Of a stretch of DNA of 64,000 nt, positions 36,890 to 45,844 are shown piece by piece. Position 1 is the first letter of the stretch; every line of letters starts with the position of its first letter. Location of the stretch: positions 558,001-622,000 of the forward strand of contig NZ_CP102605.1 in the NCBI RefSeq assembly GCF_024707505.1, read 5' to 3'. Source of the DNA: Pantoea sp. SOD02 (GTDB taxonomy: Bacteria > Pseudomonadota > Gammaproteobacteria > Enterobacterales > Enterobacteriaceae). The position numbers and the translations under genes were made by a program. A model generated the notes under the pieces. It was given only the letters and a program-made list of their open reading frames with translations, had not been told where the DNA came from and did no database searches.

Positions 36890-36913
36890 GGTCGCCATGA
36901 ATGGCGACCCTAC
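36890..36913. repeat. Short palindromic intergenic repeat, copy 8
   Basis: GGTCGCCATGAATGGCGACC plus CTAC, wedged between the convergent ascB and FUSC genes. Its last base is the first base of the FUSC stop triplet as read on the plus strand (CTA at 36913-36915). Confidence 0.93.
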
Positions 36914-38973
36914 TAAGTGCGGCGCGACGTTGCGGTTGGCCACGCTTGTTGCGGGAACAGATAGAGCCGAATACTGAACAGATGGAACAGCGGCGTTAGC
37001 ACCCTTTCGTCGCGTTTCGCCAGTTGCTCCAGCTTCAGCAGCAGCAAATCCAGCTCCTCCTGCAAATCCGCATGCGGTGGCGTTTGCAGAGACTTTAGGC
37101 GGCGCTTGAGAAACAGCGCCAGCTCATGAAACATCTGACCGCTATCCAGCTGATATTGCTGCAGCAACTCCTTGTGGCGCGCGTAATAGTCAAAGCTGTT
37201 AACGCCCAGCCACACTTCCTTGAGCAACATGCCAGCCGAACGCATATCGGGATGCGGATCGAGGCGTAAACGCGGCAGCACCACGTTCACTTTATCCAGC
37301 ATCAGGCTGATAAAACGTTGACGTCCCAGCAGTGACGAACCATTGCGCTCGGTCTCTTTAATAAAGCGCAGCAGCTCGCGCAGACCTTGCCGCACGGCGC
37401 GGCGCGCGGTCCACGAGGGTCGTTTGTTGCGCATGATGGCGGTGATGATTACCGCAAACATTACGCCCGCCATGGTAGCAATCGCGTTGTTGATCAGCAG
37501 CACCAGATCGGGTTTTAAATGGTGGCCAAGGCCAATAAAGCCGGGGATCTGAATCGCCACGCTCAGGCCAATCATGTTGGTGGAGGGACGCGCAATCATC
37601 AGCGCCAGCAACATCAGGCCGGGCGCGAGGCAAATCATCAGGGCTTCGAATGAGGTGGCTTGCGGGATCAAAAGCGCCACGTAAATCACGCTGATAATGA
37701 TCGCCACGATCACGCCGCGCACAAACAGCTTCATCGAGGTCAGCGGCGTATCCTGGCTGGCGAGTAATGAGCAGAGAATTGCCGCCATCACCGGCGCCGA
37801 TGCGCCATCACGCCAGCCCGTTCCCATCCACAACAAGCAGGAACCAAAGGTGGCACAAAACGCGGTTAATGCCGACAGCCGGATTAATCCTTTATCGAAA
37901 AAGCGGTGCGTGCGTTTGCCGCGCGCCAGTGTGGTGTCGCCCGAGAGATCGCTCACCAATCCGCCGACGCTTTGATAGGCACCCGCAATGCGCACGAAAT
38001 CCGCCAGCCGTTCCATTAATCCGGTAAACAGCAGCCAGTTTTCGGTGGGCAATTCGCCTTTTTGCCAGGCGAGATTAATTTCAGCCTGGCAATCACTCAA
38101 CGTCTGTTGAATGCCGCTGGTTTCCCCTACCGCTTCACCGTCGTTGAGCCACTGCAGAAACAGCTGAAAGGTCTGTGCCACGTTTTCCGGAAAAGCGATT
38201 TGCAGCGTAGAAAGCCGCTGCAGGCGCATTTCAATAGCCGTTAACGTTGGGATCAAATAGGAGAGATGTTGATACTGCACGCTCACCAGGCGAATCAGTC
38301 GCCGCGCGGCATCACCTTCATAGACGCAATGGGTGATCAGCACTTCCACCTGCTGCGGATGGGTCGCCATGCGGATCAGAATATCATCACGTTCGGGCGA
38401 ACTGTCGCTTGGAATCCCAGAAAGCAGATCGCTGCACAGTTTGCGCGCGTTGAGATACCAGTGGCTGACGCTCTGCTCCAGCAGGCTGCGCATCGAAACC
38501 GGAAACAGCAGCGCGTGCACCAGGCTGCTGCAGACGATGCCGAGCGTAATCTCTTCGATACGTGAAATCACCGTGCTGGTGATCGACAGTGGCGTGGTGA
38601 CTTCCGGAAAACCCATGATCGCCGCGCTGTAACCGGCCAGCATAAACACGTAACTTTTCGGCGTGCGGTCGTGCAGCGACAGATAAAGGCAAACGCTGAC
38701 CCACAGCGAAATGCAGAAACAGAACAGCAGCGGATGCTGCACGGTTGGCGGAAAAATAAAGAAAACGAACACGCCACCTAATAAGGTGCCCAGCAAGCGG
38801 AACACCGATTTGGAAATGGTTGAGGCGGAATAGAGCTGTGACGCGAGCAAAACCGTGGTCACCGCCCAGGCCGGTTTATCCAGGTTCAATTCGAGTGCGA
38901 AATAGAGTGCCAGAAAGGCGGCCAGACAGGTTTTTACAGCAAAAAAAACGGCGTTTTTTGAAAACCACTGCAT
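36913..38973 (-). CDS. FUSC-family inner-membrane efflux protein (AaeB/YccS-like)
   Basis: A 686-residue protein with the two-times-six-segment plan of the fusaric acid resistance family. The N-terminal membrane half includes KTCLAAFLALYFALELNLDK, PAWAVTTVLLASQLYSAST and RLLGTLLGGVFVF; a cytoplasmic region of about 170 residues separates it from the second membrane half (APVMAAILCSLLASQD, PGFIGLGHHLKPDLVLLINN). AaeB exports hydroxylated aromatic acids with a membrane-fusion partner AaeA; no such partner gene adjoins here. Substrate uncertain. Confidence 0.9.
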   Translation of the reverse strand: MQWFSKNAVFFAVKTCLAAFLALYFALELNLDKPAWAVTTVLLASQLYSASTISKSVFRLLGTLLGGVFVFFIFPPTVQHPLLFCFCISLWVSVCLYLSLHDRTPKSYVFMLAGYSAAIMGFPEVTTPLSITSTVISRIEEITLGIVCSSLVHALLFPVSMRSLLEQSVSHWYLNARKLCSDLLSGIPSDSSPERDDILIRMATHPQQVEVLITHCVYEGDAARRLIRLVSVQYQHLSYLIPTLTAIEMRLQRLSTLQIAFPENVAQTFQLFLQWLNDGEAVGETSGIQQTLSDCQAEINLAWQKGELPTENWLLFTGLMERLADFVRIAGAYQSVGGLVSDLSGDTTLARGKRTHRFFDKGLIRLSALTAFCATFGSCLLWMGTGWRDGASAPVMAAILCSLLASQDTPLTSMKLFVRGVIVAIIISVIYVALLIPQATSFEALMICLAPGLMLLALMIARPSTNMIGLSVAIQIPGFIGLGHHLKPDLVLLINNAIATMAGVMFAVIITAIMRNKRPSWTARRAVRQGLRELLRFIKETERNGSSLLGRQRFISLMLDKVNVVLPRLRLDPHPDMRSAGMLLKEVWLGVNSFDYYARHKELLQQYQLDSGQMFHELALFLKRRLKSLQTPPHADLQEELDLLLLKLEQLAKRDERVLTPLFHLFSIRLYLFPQQAWPTATSRRT

Positions 38974-39213
38974 GACACGGTGACCAGGATGTACTGAATG
39001 TTGCGTATCCTGCCAGAATGTGAAAAAGCCTCACCTCGATAAATATGTCGAATTGTTTCGCAATCGAAAACCATGTTCATCGCGCGGTTTGTTTGCGGCG
39101 CAAATGTGTAAGCGATGCTAATGAAAAAACTGCCAGTAGATGCAGATTTGTCGCTAATTTGCTCATCATCAGCGTTTTGAGCCGCTTTCACGCACATTTG
39201 TTATCAGGTCGAT

Positions 39214-39235
39214 AAATGTGTGCTGGATCACATTT
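39214..39235. promoter_or_regulatory. CRP-like binding site
   Basis: Near-ideal CRP dyad with half sites AAATGTGT and TCACATTT separated by GCTGGA; 18 of 22 bases match the ideal site AAATGTGA-N6-TCACATTT including spacer. 211 bp from yfiR and 241 bp from the FUSC start, so which gene it serves is open. Confidence 0.65.
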
Positions 39236-39340
39236 TGGCGAAATGCGCCCTTTTTGGCCGTTTATCCATAAAATAATTTCGCGCATCGACAGGTACTAAT
39301 ATCGCTGGGATTTTCTCAGGGTGTGCATTTATGCATGCAA

Positions 39341-39364
39341 GGTCGCCATGAATGGCGACCCTAC
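39341..39364. repeat. Short palindromic intergenic repeat, copy 9
   Basis: GGTCGCCATGAATGGCGACC plus CTAC in the leader region of yfiR, unlike most copies, which are at gene ends. Confidence 0.93.
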
Positions 39365-39445
39365 GGGGGACATGTGTACTTTTTTAACCGCAGCGATGGT
39401 AATATTTGCGCGCTGAATAATGCGAAGAACTTTCGGGAACGCAGT

Positions 39446-40006
39446 ATGTTACGTAAACATCAAATTCTTCGGGAAGCCGACGTGCTGCTTTCCCTGCTCC
39501 ACATTTGCAAAATCGTCATTACGGCCCTTTTTCTGCTGCTGTTTATTTCTCGCTCAGCAATCGCTGAAATAAAAGACGATAAAGCTAATCGCATTGTCAG
39601 CGGCATTATTAGTTTTACCCATTGGCCGGGATTAACCCGCGCGCCTCAGCTTTGCGTATTTTCTTCTGCACAGCATCTTTCGCTGCCACAAAATAAAGTG
39701 CCCTCAGCGGTACCGTTCAGCGTGGTTTATCTTGCCAGCGAGAGCGAACTAACGACGCAACAGTGCGATGCGGTCTATTTTGGCGATCAGACACCAGAAC
39801 AACAGTTAGAACTATTAAATCGCTTCAAGGGTAAAGCGGTATTAACCCTTGCAGAGAACAATGCGGAATGTACCGTCGGGGCGGCTTTCTGCCTGATTTT
39901 TAAATCAGATCACACGCTGTTCTCAGTCAACCTTGATTCGCTTGCCAGGAGCGGCGTCAAGGTGAGTCCGGACGTGCTGTTGCTGTCCCGCAATGGAAGC
40001 AAATAA
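39446..40006 (+). CDS. yfiR: YfiR, periplasmic inhibitor of the diguanylate cyclase YfiN
   Basis: About 186 residues from the ATG at 39446, preceded by GGGA. The N-terminus carries a basic stretch and a hydrophobic segment (ICKIVITALFLLLFISRSAIA) that acts as signal or anchor, somewhat longer before the hydrophobic core than in E. coli. The mature DUF4154 domain matches E. coli YfiR by recall: IVSGIISFTHWPG, LCVFSSAQ, AVYFG, AECTVGAAFCLIF and RSGVKVSPDVLLLSR. Four cysteines fit the two disulfides that make YfiR redox-sensitive. It binds and silences YfiN in the periplasm. First gene of yfiRNB. Confidence 0.93.
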   Translation: MLRKHQILREADVLLSLLHICKIVITALFLLLFISRSAIAEIKDDKANRIVSGIISFTHWPGLTRAPQLCVFSSAQHLSLPQNKVPSAVPFSVVYLASESELTTQQCDAVYFGDQTPEQQLELLNRFKGKAVLTLAENNAECTVGAAFCLIFKSDHTLFSVNLDSLARSGVKVSPDVLLLSRNGSK

Positions 40007-40007
40007 G

Positions 40008-41222
40008 ATGAAATTAGAAAATTCAATCAACGACAAATCATCGATTCGCAACAAGTTGCGCAAGATCAGCACCATAAACTCGGCGGTTATTTTACTGCTG
40101 TGCTGGCTGTTGCTCTCATCGACTTCCCTGCTGTTTATTAAAAGCTACGAGAAAAGAAACCTCGAATTAATTGCCGCCACGCTCAGCACCACGCTGACCG
40201 CCGCCACGGTTTTTGAAGACAGCTACGACGCGCATAATAAAATCGCGCGTCTCGGCAATGAAGGTATGTTTGATTCGGCGAAATTAGTGACTGACGATCA
40301 AACCGTTTTAGTTGACTGGCATGATCAACAGGAACAAACCGGCTGGTATCCGCGTTTATTACGTGAGTGGATTTATCTCAAACCGTTTAGCGTTAATATT
40401 ATCCACTCTGAAACCAATGTCGGTACGCTGACGCTGGAAGGTACGGTGACCGGCGCGGCTGATTTCATTCGTTATTCGCTGATGATTCTGACCAGCGGCA
40501 TGCTATGTGTATTAATCATTTCATTCCTGCTGAGTGAGTTTCTCCATCGCGGCATTCTCGCCTCGCTGCGCAACATCACCAGCTCGATTCACTATGTGAT
40601 CCATTCCGGTGATTTTTCCTTACGTATTCCGGAGAGTCCGACGCGCGAGTTTCAGCTGTTTTCAAATGACCTCAACTCGTTGCTGACCGAGATGCAGACA
40701 CTGCAGGCTTCTCTGATGCGCGATAACCGCACGCTGGCGGCTAAAGCGCTGGAAGATCCCTTGACCGGCCTCGCCAATCGCGCCGCTTTTGTCGCGCGCT
40801 TAACACAGTTGCTCGATCAGCAATTGGCGAAAGAGCGCTTCGTTTTGCTGTTTCTCGATGGCGATCGCTTTAAAAGCATCAACGATAATTGGGGCCATGC
40901 GGCCGGTGATGAGGTGCTCAAAGCCATTGGTTCACGGCTTTCGACATTGGCTTATAAGCAGGATCTGGTCGCCCGATTAGGCGGCGATGAGTTTGCCATG
41001 CTGGTAAGCAGCCGCGCCAGCGACGCACAACTGCAGTTGCTGATGCAGGATATTAGCGAATCGATTAGCCAGAAAATCATTATTGCGGAAGGCACACCAA
41101 TTTCTACCTCGGTGACTATTGGTTACGCCTGGTCGCAGCACGGTGATAGCGTTGAGTCGATTCTGGAACGCGCAGATATGAACATGTACAAAAACAAGGG
41201 AATGAGTAAGGTGCGGATATGA
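40008..41222 (+). CDS. yfiN: YfiN diguanylate cyclase (DgcN)
   Basis: About 404 residues from the ATG at 40008, with GGAAGC upstream; the ATG at 39993 lies inside yfiR. Two membrane segments (SAVILLLCWLLLSSTSLLF and YSLMILTSGMLCVLIISFLL) bracket a periplasmic sensor domain that YfiR contacts. A HAMP-like linker leads to the GGDEF domain (DPLTGLANRAAF, LFLDGDRFKSIND, ARLGGDEFAML). The active-site motif is intact; the inhibitory RxxD site reads YKQD, so product feedback is probably weak, as in E. coli YfiN. It makes cyclic di-GMP to favour a sessile life and delay division. Confidence 0.95.
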   Translation: MKLENSINDKSSIRNKLRKISTINSAVILLLCWLLLSSTSLLFIKSYEKRNLELIAATLSTTLTAATVFEDSYDAHNKIARLGNEGMFDSAKLVTDDQTVLVDWHDQQEQTGWYPRLLREWIYLKPFSVNIIHSETNVGTLTLEGTVTGAADFIRYSLMILTSGMLCVLIISFLLSEFLHRGILASLRNITSSIHYVIHSGDFSLRIPESPTREFQLFSNDLNSLLTEMQTLQASLMRDNRTLAAKALEDPLTGLANRAAFVARLTQLLDQQLAKERFVLLFLDGDRFKSINDNWGHAAGDEVLKAIGSRLSTLAYKQDLVARLGGDEFAMLVSSRASDAQLQLLMQDISESISQKIIIAEGTPISTSVTIGYAWSQHGDSVESILERADMNMYKNKGMSKVRI

Positions 41223-41692
41223 AGATGAAAATTTTCCTGATGGTGTGTGTGTTAGCGCTGGTCGGTTGCCAGACAAAGGGACGTTTCAGTGACGAGCAGA
41301 TTGCAGCAATGCGCAATGCTGGATTCAGCCAAAATACCGAAGGCTGGGGATTAGGCTTGTCGGACAAAATCCTGTTCGGCGTCAATGAAGCGCAACTCAC
41401 TCCCGCCAGCAAAGAGAATATTCAGTCAATGGCGAAAAATCTGGCGTCGACCGGCATTAACCATGTGCGTATTGATGGTCATACCGATAATTACGGCAAA
41501 GCGGATTACAACCAGCAACTGTCATTGAAAAGAGCCAACGCTGTCGCGACACAATGGGCAGCAGGTGCAGCGATTCCGCGCGAAAATATTATTACGCGCG
41601 GATTAGGCATGAGCGCACCGATTGCCAGCAATAACAATGCGCAGGACCGCGCGCAAAATCGCCGCGTGGCGATTGTAATTACGGCGCCGTGA
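41219..41692 (+). CDS. yfiB: YfiB, OmpA-domain outer-membrane lipoprotein
   Basis: A 157-residue lipoprotein. The signal ends in the lipobox LALVGC with Cys17. The OmpA-like peptidoglycan-binding domain covers the C-terminal two thirds (RIDGHTDNYGKADYNQQLS, LKRANAVATQW, AQNRRVAIVI). YfiB sequesters YfiR at the outer membrane under envelope stress and thereby releases YfiN. Its start overlaps the yfiN stop as ATGA. The 3' end overlaps that of uvsE by 14 bp. Confidence 0.94.
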   Translation: MKMKIFLMVCVLALVGCQTKGRFSDEQIAAMRNAGFSQNTEGWGLGLSDKILFGVNEAQLTPASKENIQSMAKNLASTGINHVRIDGHTDNYGKADYNQQLSLKRANAVATQWAAGAAIPRENIITRGLGMSAPIASNNNAQDRAQNRRVAIVITAP

Positions 41693-42653
41693 TAATCTGG
41701 CGCGCAATCGCATAATCATAAAGGCGGTCGCGCGCTAAATTCTTCATCTTCACTTCGCACATAATATCGAAGGCGTTAAACGACAGCGCCCAATCATTTA
41801 AGCTTTGATTGAAATAATAATCGGCATGGGCGCGAAGTTTGCTTTTCGATACCGCCAAATCCTGCTGATCCGGGAAACCGTGATCGGGAATCAGACCTTC
41901 CTGCGCAATTGAATAGTGCAAAACTGGCCTTACTCCGCGCCATGATTCTTTGATTAGCGCGATGCGCGTATCGTCTGCCTGAATATAGTGATTCTCTTTC
42001 ACCCAATGATGGTGAATATCCAGCACCACCGGACACAGCTCACGTGCCTGCAACACATCGTCCAGCGAACAGGATATTTCATCATTCTCAACCGTCAGCA
42101 TATTGCGCGCTTCAGGACTCAGCCGCAGAAACGCGGCGCGAAATCCCTCATAGCCCTTTTTGCCGTTCATATGGATGTTGATTTTGAAATCCTGAAACTG
42201 GCGGCCATAACCCATTAATACCGCGCAGGTGGCATGATATTCCACATCCTCAATCGCGCGATCGACCACGCCATCGTTATCGGAGGCCAGCACCGTATAT
42301 TGGCCGGGATGGAATGACAGGCGGATATTATTGGCACGCGCCAGCTCGCCACAACGACAAAATAACGGCGTGAGGTCGGACAACAATTCACCATATAGCT
42401 GCGTTGCTTCCGGCACGGTATACAGCGGCAATAGATCGCTGCCGATGCGCATCATGCGCAGCGCGTCCGGCTGAGTGGCAAGCTGTCCGAGCGTGAGAAG
42501 GAGATTGTGCAGATTGTTTTGCGCCAGCTGGTTCAGCAGTGTGATACGTGAATCATCATCAAGGCTAAGAAAACGCGTGCGCGTGGTGCTTTTGAAGGGA
42601 TACGGCTGTTTAGCCTGTTGATCCAGATACTTACAAGCAAAGCCTAATTTCAT
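41679..42653 (-). CDS. uvsE: UV damage endonuclease (UVDE)
   Basis: About 324 residues of the UvsE/UVDE TIM-barrel family. It begins MKLGFACKYLD at the ATG 42653, which has GGGGGA 4 bp upstream; an ATG at 42665 is also in frame. Metal-binding motifs are SFHPGQYTVL, NIHMNGKKGYEG, TVENDE, LDIHHHW and MCEVKMK. The enzyme nicks DNA 5' to UV photoproducts and other lesions, an alternative to UvrABC. It is uncommon in enterobacteria outside the Erwiniaceae and relatives, in my memory. It is single and convergent with yfiB. Confidence 0.93.
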   Translation of the reverse strand: MKLGFACKYLDQQAKQPYPFKSTTRTRFLSLDDDSRITLLNQLAQNNLHNLLLTLGQLATQPDALRMMRIGSDLLPLYTVPEATQLYGELLSDLTPLFCRCGELARANNIRLSFHPGQYTVLASDNDGVVDRAIEDVEYHATCAVLMGYGRQFQDFKINIHMNGKKGYEGFRAAFLRLSPEARNMLTVENDEISCSLDDVLQARELCPVVLDIHHHWVKENHYIQADDTRIALIKESWRGVRPVLHYSIAQEGLIPDHGFPDQQDLAVSKSKLRAHADYYFNQSLNDWALSFNAFDIMCEVKMKNLARDRLYDYAIARQIITAP

Positions 42654-42859
42654 TTCATCCCCCATTTAATCAGCCTGAAAGCTTAGCTGTTATTTGGGAA
42701 TGTGCACGATGGAAAAGAAGAATCAGCTCAAATCAGTTTATCAAAAAGGCAAAATTTAAGAATCTGCTTAGCTGTGTCGAATTAGAGGAGTGCCTGACAT
42801 GCGCGATCTCTCTGCGATCATTTGAGGCCATTGTAAAATTAATAATCTGGCACACATAA

Positions 42860-45136
42860 ATGAACTTAAACAACACAATCGTGGCTGACAGGTCGCTTGA
42901 ATCCCAACTCGACATCATTCAGGAATCTGCAAAACAAGGTTCGCCAGTTATACTTCTTGGTGCAAATCCAGATAAATTCGCTGAAATTTCATGGCAGCTA
43001 AAGCAACAAGGCTTTCATTGCGTCGGACAAACCGATCAACCCCTTACGCATCAATTTGTGGCATTAAGTGAAGGCAAACAGCGCATTCTGGTTCACGCAA
43101 CCAACGATAATTTGCATTTTATGCAGCCTGTTATGCGTCTTATGCGTGAGCAAGGGCATCATGTTACTGAGTTAAGTCAGCTAAATCTCACTGAAAATTC
43201 GTTACTTGCAGCAATGCAGCATTGCGATACTGCGTGGTTTGAATGGGGTGACTCGGCGGTTATTAGCGCCAGTAAGTTGCCCAAATACTGCCGTATTGTT
43301 TGCCGTATACATCGCTATGAGCTGTATGGCGATCACTTTTTGCAGGCGGACTGGAATAACATTGACGAAGTTATTCTCGTTAGCCAGGCAATGAAAAAAC
43401 GCTTCATTTCTTTACTGGGTTCAAACTTACCCCCTCACCTTAAAGTCACAGTTCTAGCCAACTTATGTGATCATCAACCTCTTAAGCAAACAACAAAAAA
43501 AAGAAATCCTTTTTACTTAGCTTGTGTTGCTCGCTTTGCAGCGCAGAAGAATTTGATTTTACTGCTGCCAATAATGCAGGCGCTTGTAAAAAAAGACGCG
43601 CGTTATAAACTTTTCATTGCTGGCAGAGTAGAAGACCAATGTCTTTATGATAGTTTTTGTCATCTTATTGATGTTTATGGTTTAAGCCGCAACATTGTGA
43701 TTTGTGGAAACTTACCGAGTTCAAACATGCCTGATTGGTATGCAGATAAGTCATTTATCCTCTCCGCAAGTTATAATGAATCACAGGGCATGGGAATATT
43801 CGAAGCCATGATGGCAGGATTAAAACCCATCGCATTTCATGCACACGGCGGCCTGAGCGAATATTTGCCTGGAGAATATCTCTTCACCTCAATCGGAGAC
43901 GCTGTTACACGCGTCCTCGAGGGCAATTTATCGCCTGAAAGCTATATTCTCGAAGCTCAGACGCTGCTGCAGCAACAGGCTTTAGTTGAGCAATATCCTG
44001 CTATCTGGCGGCCTGATATTATTTCATCATCACTGATTTCAATTCTAATCCCCTGCTACAATCGAGAGCGTTATCTTCTTACAGCGGTGAGTTCAGCGTT
44101 AAACCAGCGTGACGCTAATTTCGAAGTGATCGTCGTGGATGATGGTTCTAGCGATAATAGCGTTGCTTCTCTCGCACATATAGATGATTCCCGACTGCAC
44201 ATCATTTGCAAGCCGCATTCTAATGCACCCGATACACGTAATCGTTGCATTGCAGAAGCACGTGGAGAATTTCTGGTATGGCTGGACAGTGATGATATTT
44301 TGCATAGCAATGCTCTATCTCACTATCGAACACTGCTACAACGCTGGCCTCAGGTCGATGTTATTTCCTGTGGTCTTGAGTCACTCGATGGAGAGAAAAA
44401 GTATTACTCGATTTTTAATCACCCACCACAAAATTGGTTAACGCAACTGCCTCACGGTAATTTTATATCTAATCCGGGCTGCTGCGTACGACGTTCTATT
44501 TATACTCAGGTTGGTGGTTATGATATTAACTATCCACGCGCCCATGATTATGAGTTTTGGTCCCGCGCAGCGGGTTGTGCCAAGATAGCCTTCACTGCCC
44601 AATGTAATATCAATTATCGGCTGCATGAAAGCAATTTGACTGGAATAGGAAAATTATCGGATACAACTTATGAGTATCGGATATTTGAAAGCATACTCAA
44701 ACGTTATCGCTATGAATCATTATTTACGGGTCTGAAGCGCAAAGATATTGAGGGTTTTGTGGCGGACCGTCGTGCAACGCTGTATTCGGCAACCGACCTG
44801 GATAGCATCACGGTTGTATTAAATGCCATTGGTGCCTCAGATCAAAACCTCATTAAACAAGCACAATGGTTGAGAATGCAGGAAGATAAGCGTTTCAACA
44901 TAATCTTTGTTTCTGACAAAAAACTACCCTTTTCGAGCCTTCCCGTCTTGATTATGGACTCGTTTTCCCCAGAAGAAATCAGAAATTACGTCCGCGAAAA
45001 TTCTCAGGATATCTATCATCGTTTTTTTGTGCTGGCAAATGATGCCACCAGCGATGCAACTTCAATCGCTGCACTTAAAACTGCCATTCTTAACGACGTA
45101 GATATTCCAGATAATTTCTATCCGTTAGCTATTTGA
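42860..45136 (+). CDS. Bifunctional glycosyltransferase, GT4-like then GT2
   Basis: A 758-residue protein with two transferase modules. Residues about 200-365 are GT4-like: LACVARFAAQKNLILLLPIM, LFIAGRVEDQ, and SASYNESQGMGIFEAMMAGL with the E-x7-E pattern. Residues about 390-600 are a GT2 domain: SILIPCYNRERYLLTAVSSA, VIVVDDGSSDNSVASL, FLVWLDSDD with the DxD metal motif, and NPGCCVRRSIYTQVGGYD. The last 110 residues are unrecognised. The first 200 are a degenerate GT4 N-half. No membrane segment is seen. Codon use is clearly more AT-rich than the neighbours. It pairs with the methyltransferase 18 bp downstream; surface glycan or protein glycosylation is a guess. Confidence 0.85.
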   Translation: MNLNNTIVADRSLESQLDIIQESAKQGSPVILLGANPDKFAEISWQLKQQGFHCVGQTDQPLTHQFVALSEGKQRILVHATNDNLHFMQPVMRLMREQGHHVTELSQLNLTENSLLAAMQHCDTAWFEWGDSAVISASKLPKYCRIVCRIHRYELYGDHFLQADWNNIDEVILVSQAMKKRFISLLGSNLPPHLKVTVLANLCDHQPLKQTTKKRNPFYLACVARFAAQKNLILLLPIMQALVKKDARYKLFIAGRVEDQCLYDSFCHLIDVYGLSRNIVICGNLPSSNMPDWYADKSFILSASYNESQGMGIFEAMMAGLKPIAFHAHGGLSEYLPGEYLFTSIGDAVTRVLEGNLSPESYILEAQTLLQQQALVEQYPAIWRPDIISSSLISILIPCYNRERYLLTAVSSALNQRDANFEVIVVDDGSSDNSVASLAHIDDSRLHIICKPHSNAPDTRNRCIAEARGEFLVWLDSDDILHSNALSHYRTLLQRWPQVDVISCGLESLDGEKKYYSIFNHPPQNWLTQLPHGNFISNPGCCVRRSIYTQVGGYDINYPRAHDYEFWSRAAGCAKIAFTAQCNINYRLHESNLTGIGKLSDTTYEYRIFESILKRYRYESLFTGLKRKDIEGFVADRRATLYSATDLDSITVVLNAIGASDQNLIKQAQWLRMQEDKRFNIIFVSDKKLPFSSLPVLIMDSFSPEEIRNYVRENSQDIYHRFFVLANDATSDATSIAALKTAILNDVDIPDNFYPLAI

Positions 45137-45154
45137 TACTTTGAGTACTTTATT

Positions 45155-45793
45155 ATGAAAAATGAAACATTATCTTTTGAACACTCAGCACAATATTGGG
45201 ACGACCGCTATCGTTTACAAGGAAATTCAGGTGCGGGTTCATACGGATGTTTGGCTGATTTCAAAGCTGAAGTCATTAATGATTTTGTCACCGACGAAAA
45301 TATTCTGTCAGTGATGGAGTTCGGTTGTGGTGACGGTAATCAATTGTCACTTGCATGCTATCCACGTTACACCGGCTTTGATATTTCAGAACATGCTTTG
45401 CAACGCTGTAAAAAAATGTATGCCAGCGATCCGACAAAAGACTTTTACCCGGTTGATCAATGGAGTGGTCAACAAGCCGAATTGGTATTGTCACTTGATG
45501 TGCTTTACCATTTGATTGAAGATGATGTATTTGAAAAATACATGGACACGTTATTTAGTGCGTCGAGTCGGTTTGTTATTATTTACGCTTCGAATGATGA
45601 AAAACTAAACCAGTTACTTGGGGGCCATGTAAAACATGTTCGCCATCGTAAGTTCACCCAATGGGTGATAAAAAATATGGCTTACACATGGGAATTTTAT
45701 AAGCTGATCCCTAACAAATATCCTTTTAACGTTCACGATCAAAATAACACATCGTTTGCCAATTTTTATATTTTTCGTCGTCGTGCACAATAA
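45155..45793 (+). CDS. Class I SAM-dependent methyltransferase
   Basis: A 212-residue methyltransferase. Motif I is SVMEFGCGDGNQLSLA, followed by TGFDISEHALQRCKK (acidic motif II) and ELVLSLDVLYHLIED (motif IV, with the VLYHL typical of the UbiE/TehB-like fold). The start SAQYWDDRYRLQGNSGAGSYG resembles methyltransferases in glycan clusters. Same AT-rich composition as the glycosyltransferase it follows; methylation of the sugar chain made by that enzyme is inference. Confidence 0.87.
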   Translation: MKNETLSFEHSAQYWDDRYRLQGNSGAGSYGCLADFKAEVINDFVTDENILSVMEFGCGDGNQLSLACYPRYTGFDISEHALQRCKKMYASDPTKDFYPVDQWSGQQAELVLSLDVLYHLIEDDVFEKYMDTLFSASSRFVIIYASNDEKLNQLLGGHVKHVRHRKFTQWVIKNMAYTWEFYKLIPNKYPFNVHDQNNTSFANFYIFRRRAQ

Positions 45794-45810
45794 AGCTTGG
45801 TATTGCCATA

Positions 45811-45832
45811 GCGGCGCGGTTAACCGCGCCGC
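45811..45832. terminator. Hairpin between the methyltransferase and betT
   Basis: Perfect palindrome with 9-bp stem GCGGCGCGG / CCGCGCCGC around TTAA, between convergent genes. No clear T-tract, so termination on either strand is plausible but not certain. Confidence 0.55.
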
Positions 45833-45844
45833 GGCTTGCATTGA

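Larger units (their letters stand above)
38974..39445. other. Divergent control region of the FUSC gene and yfiRNB
   Basis: 472 bp. Contains a CRP-like site at 39214-39235 and a palindromic repeat at 39341-39364, about 80 bp before yfiR. An open frame runs through the repeat into yfiR but the first 41 codons are not family sequence. Confidence 0.6.

Noticed and set aside
42733-42918. 61-codon minus-strand frame before the glycosyltransferase
   Set aside because: Overlaps the glycosyltransferase start, has no ribosome site and no recognisable sequence.
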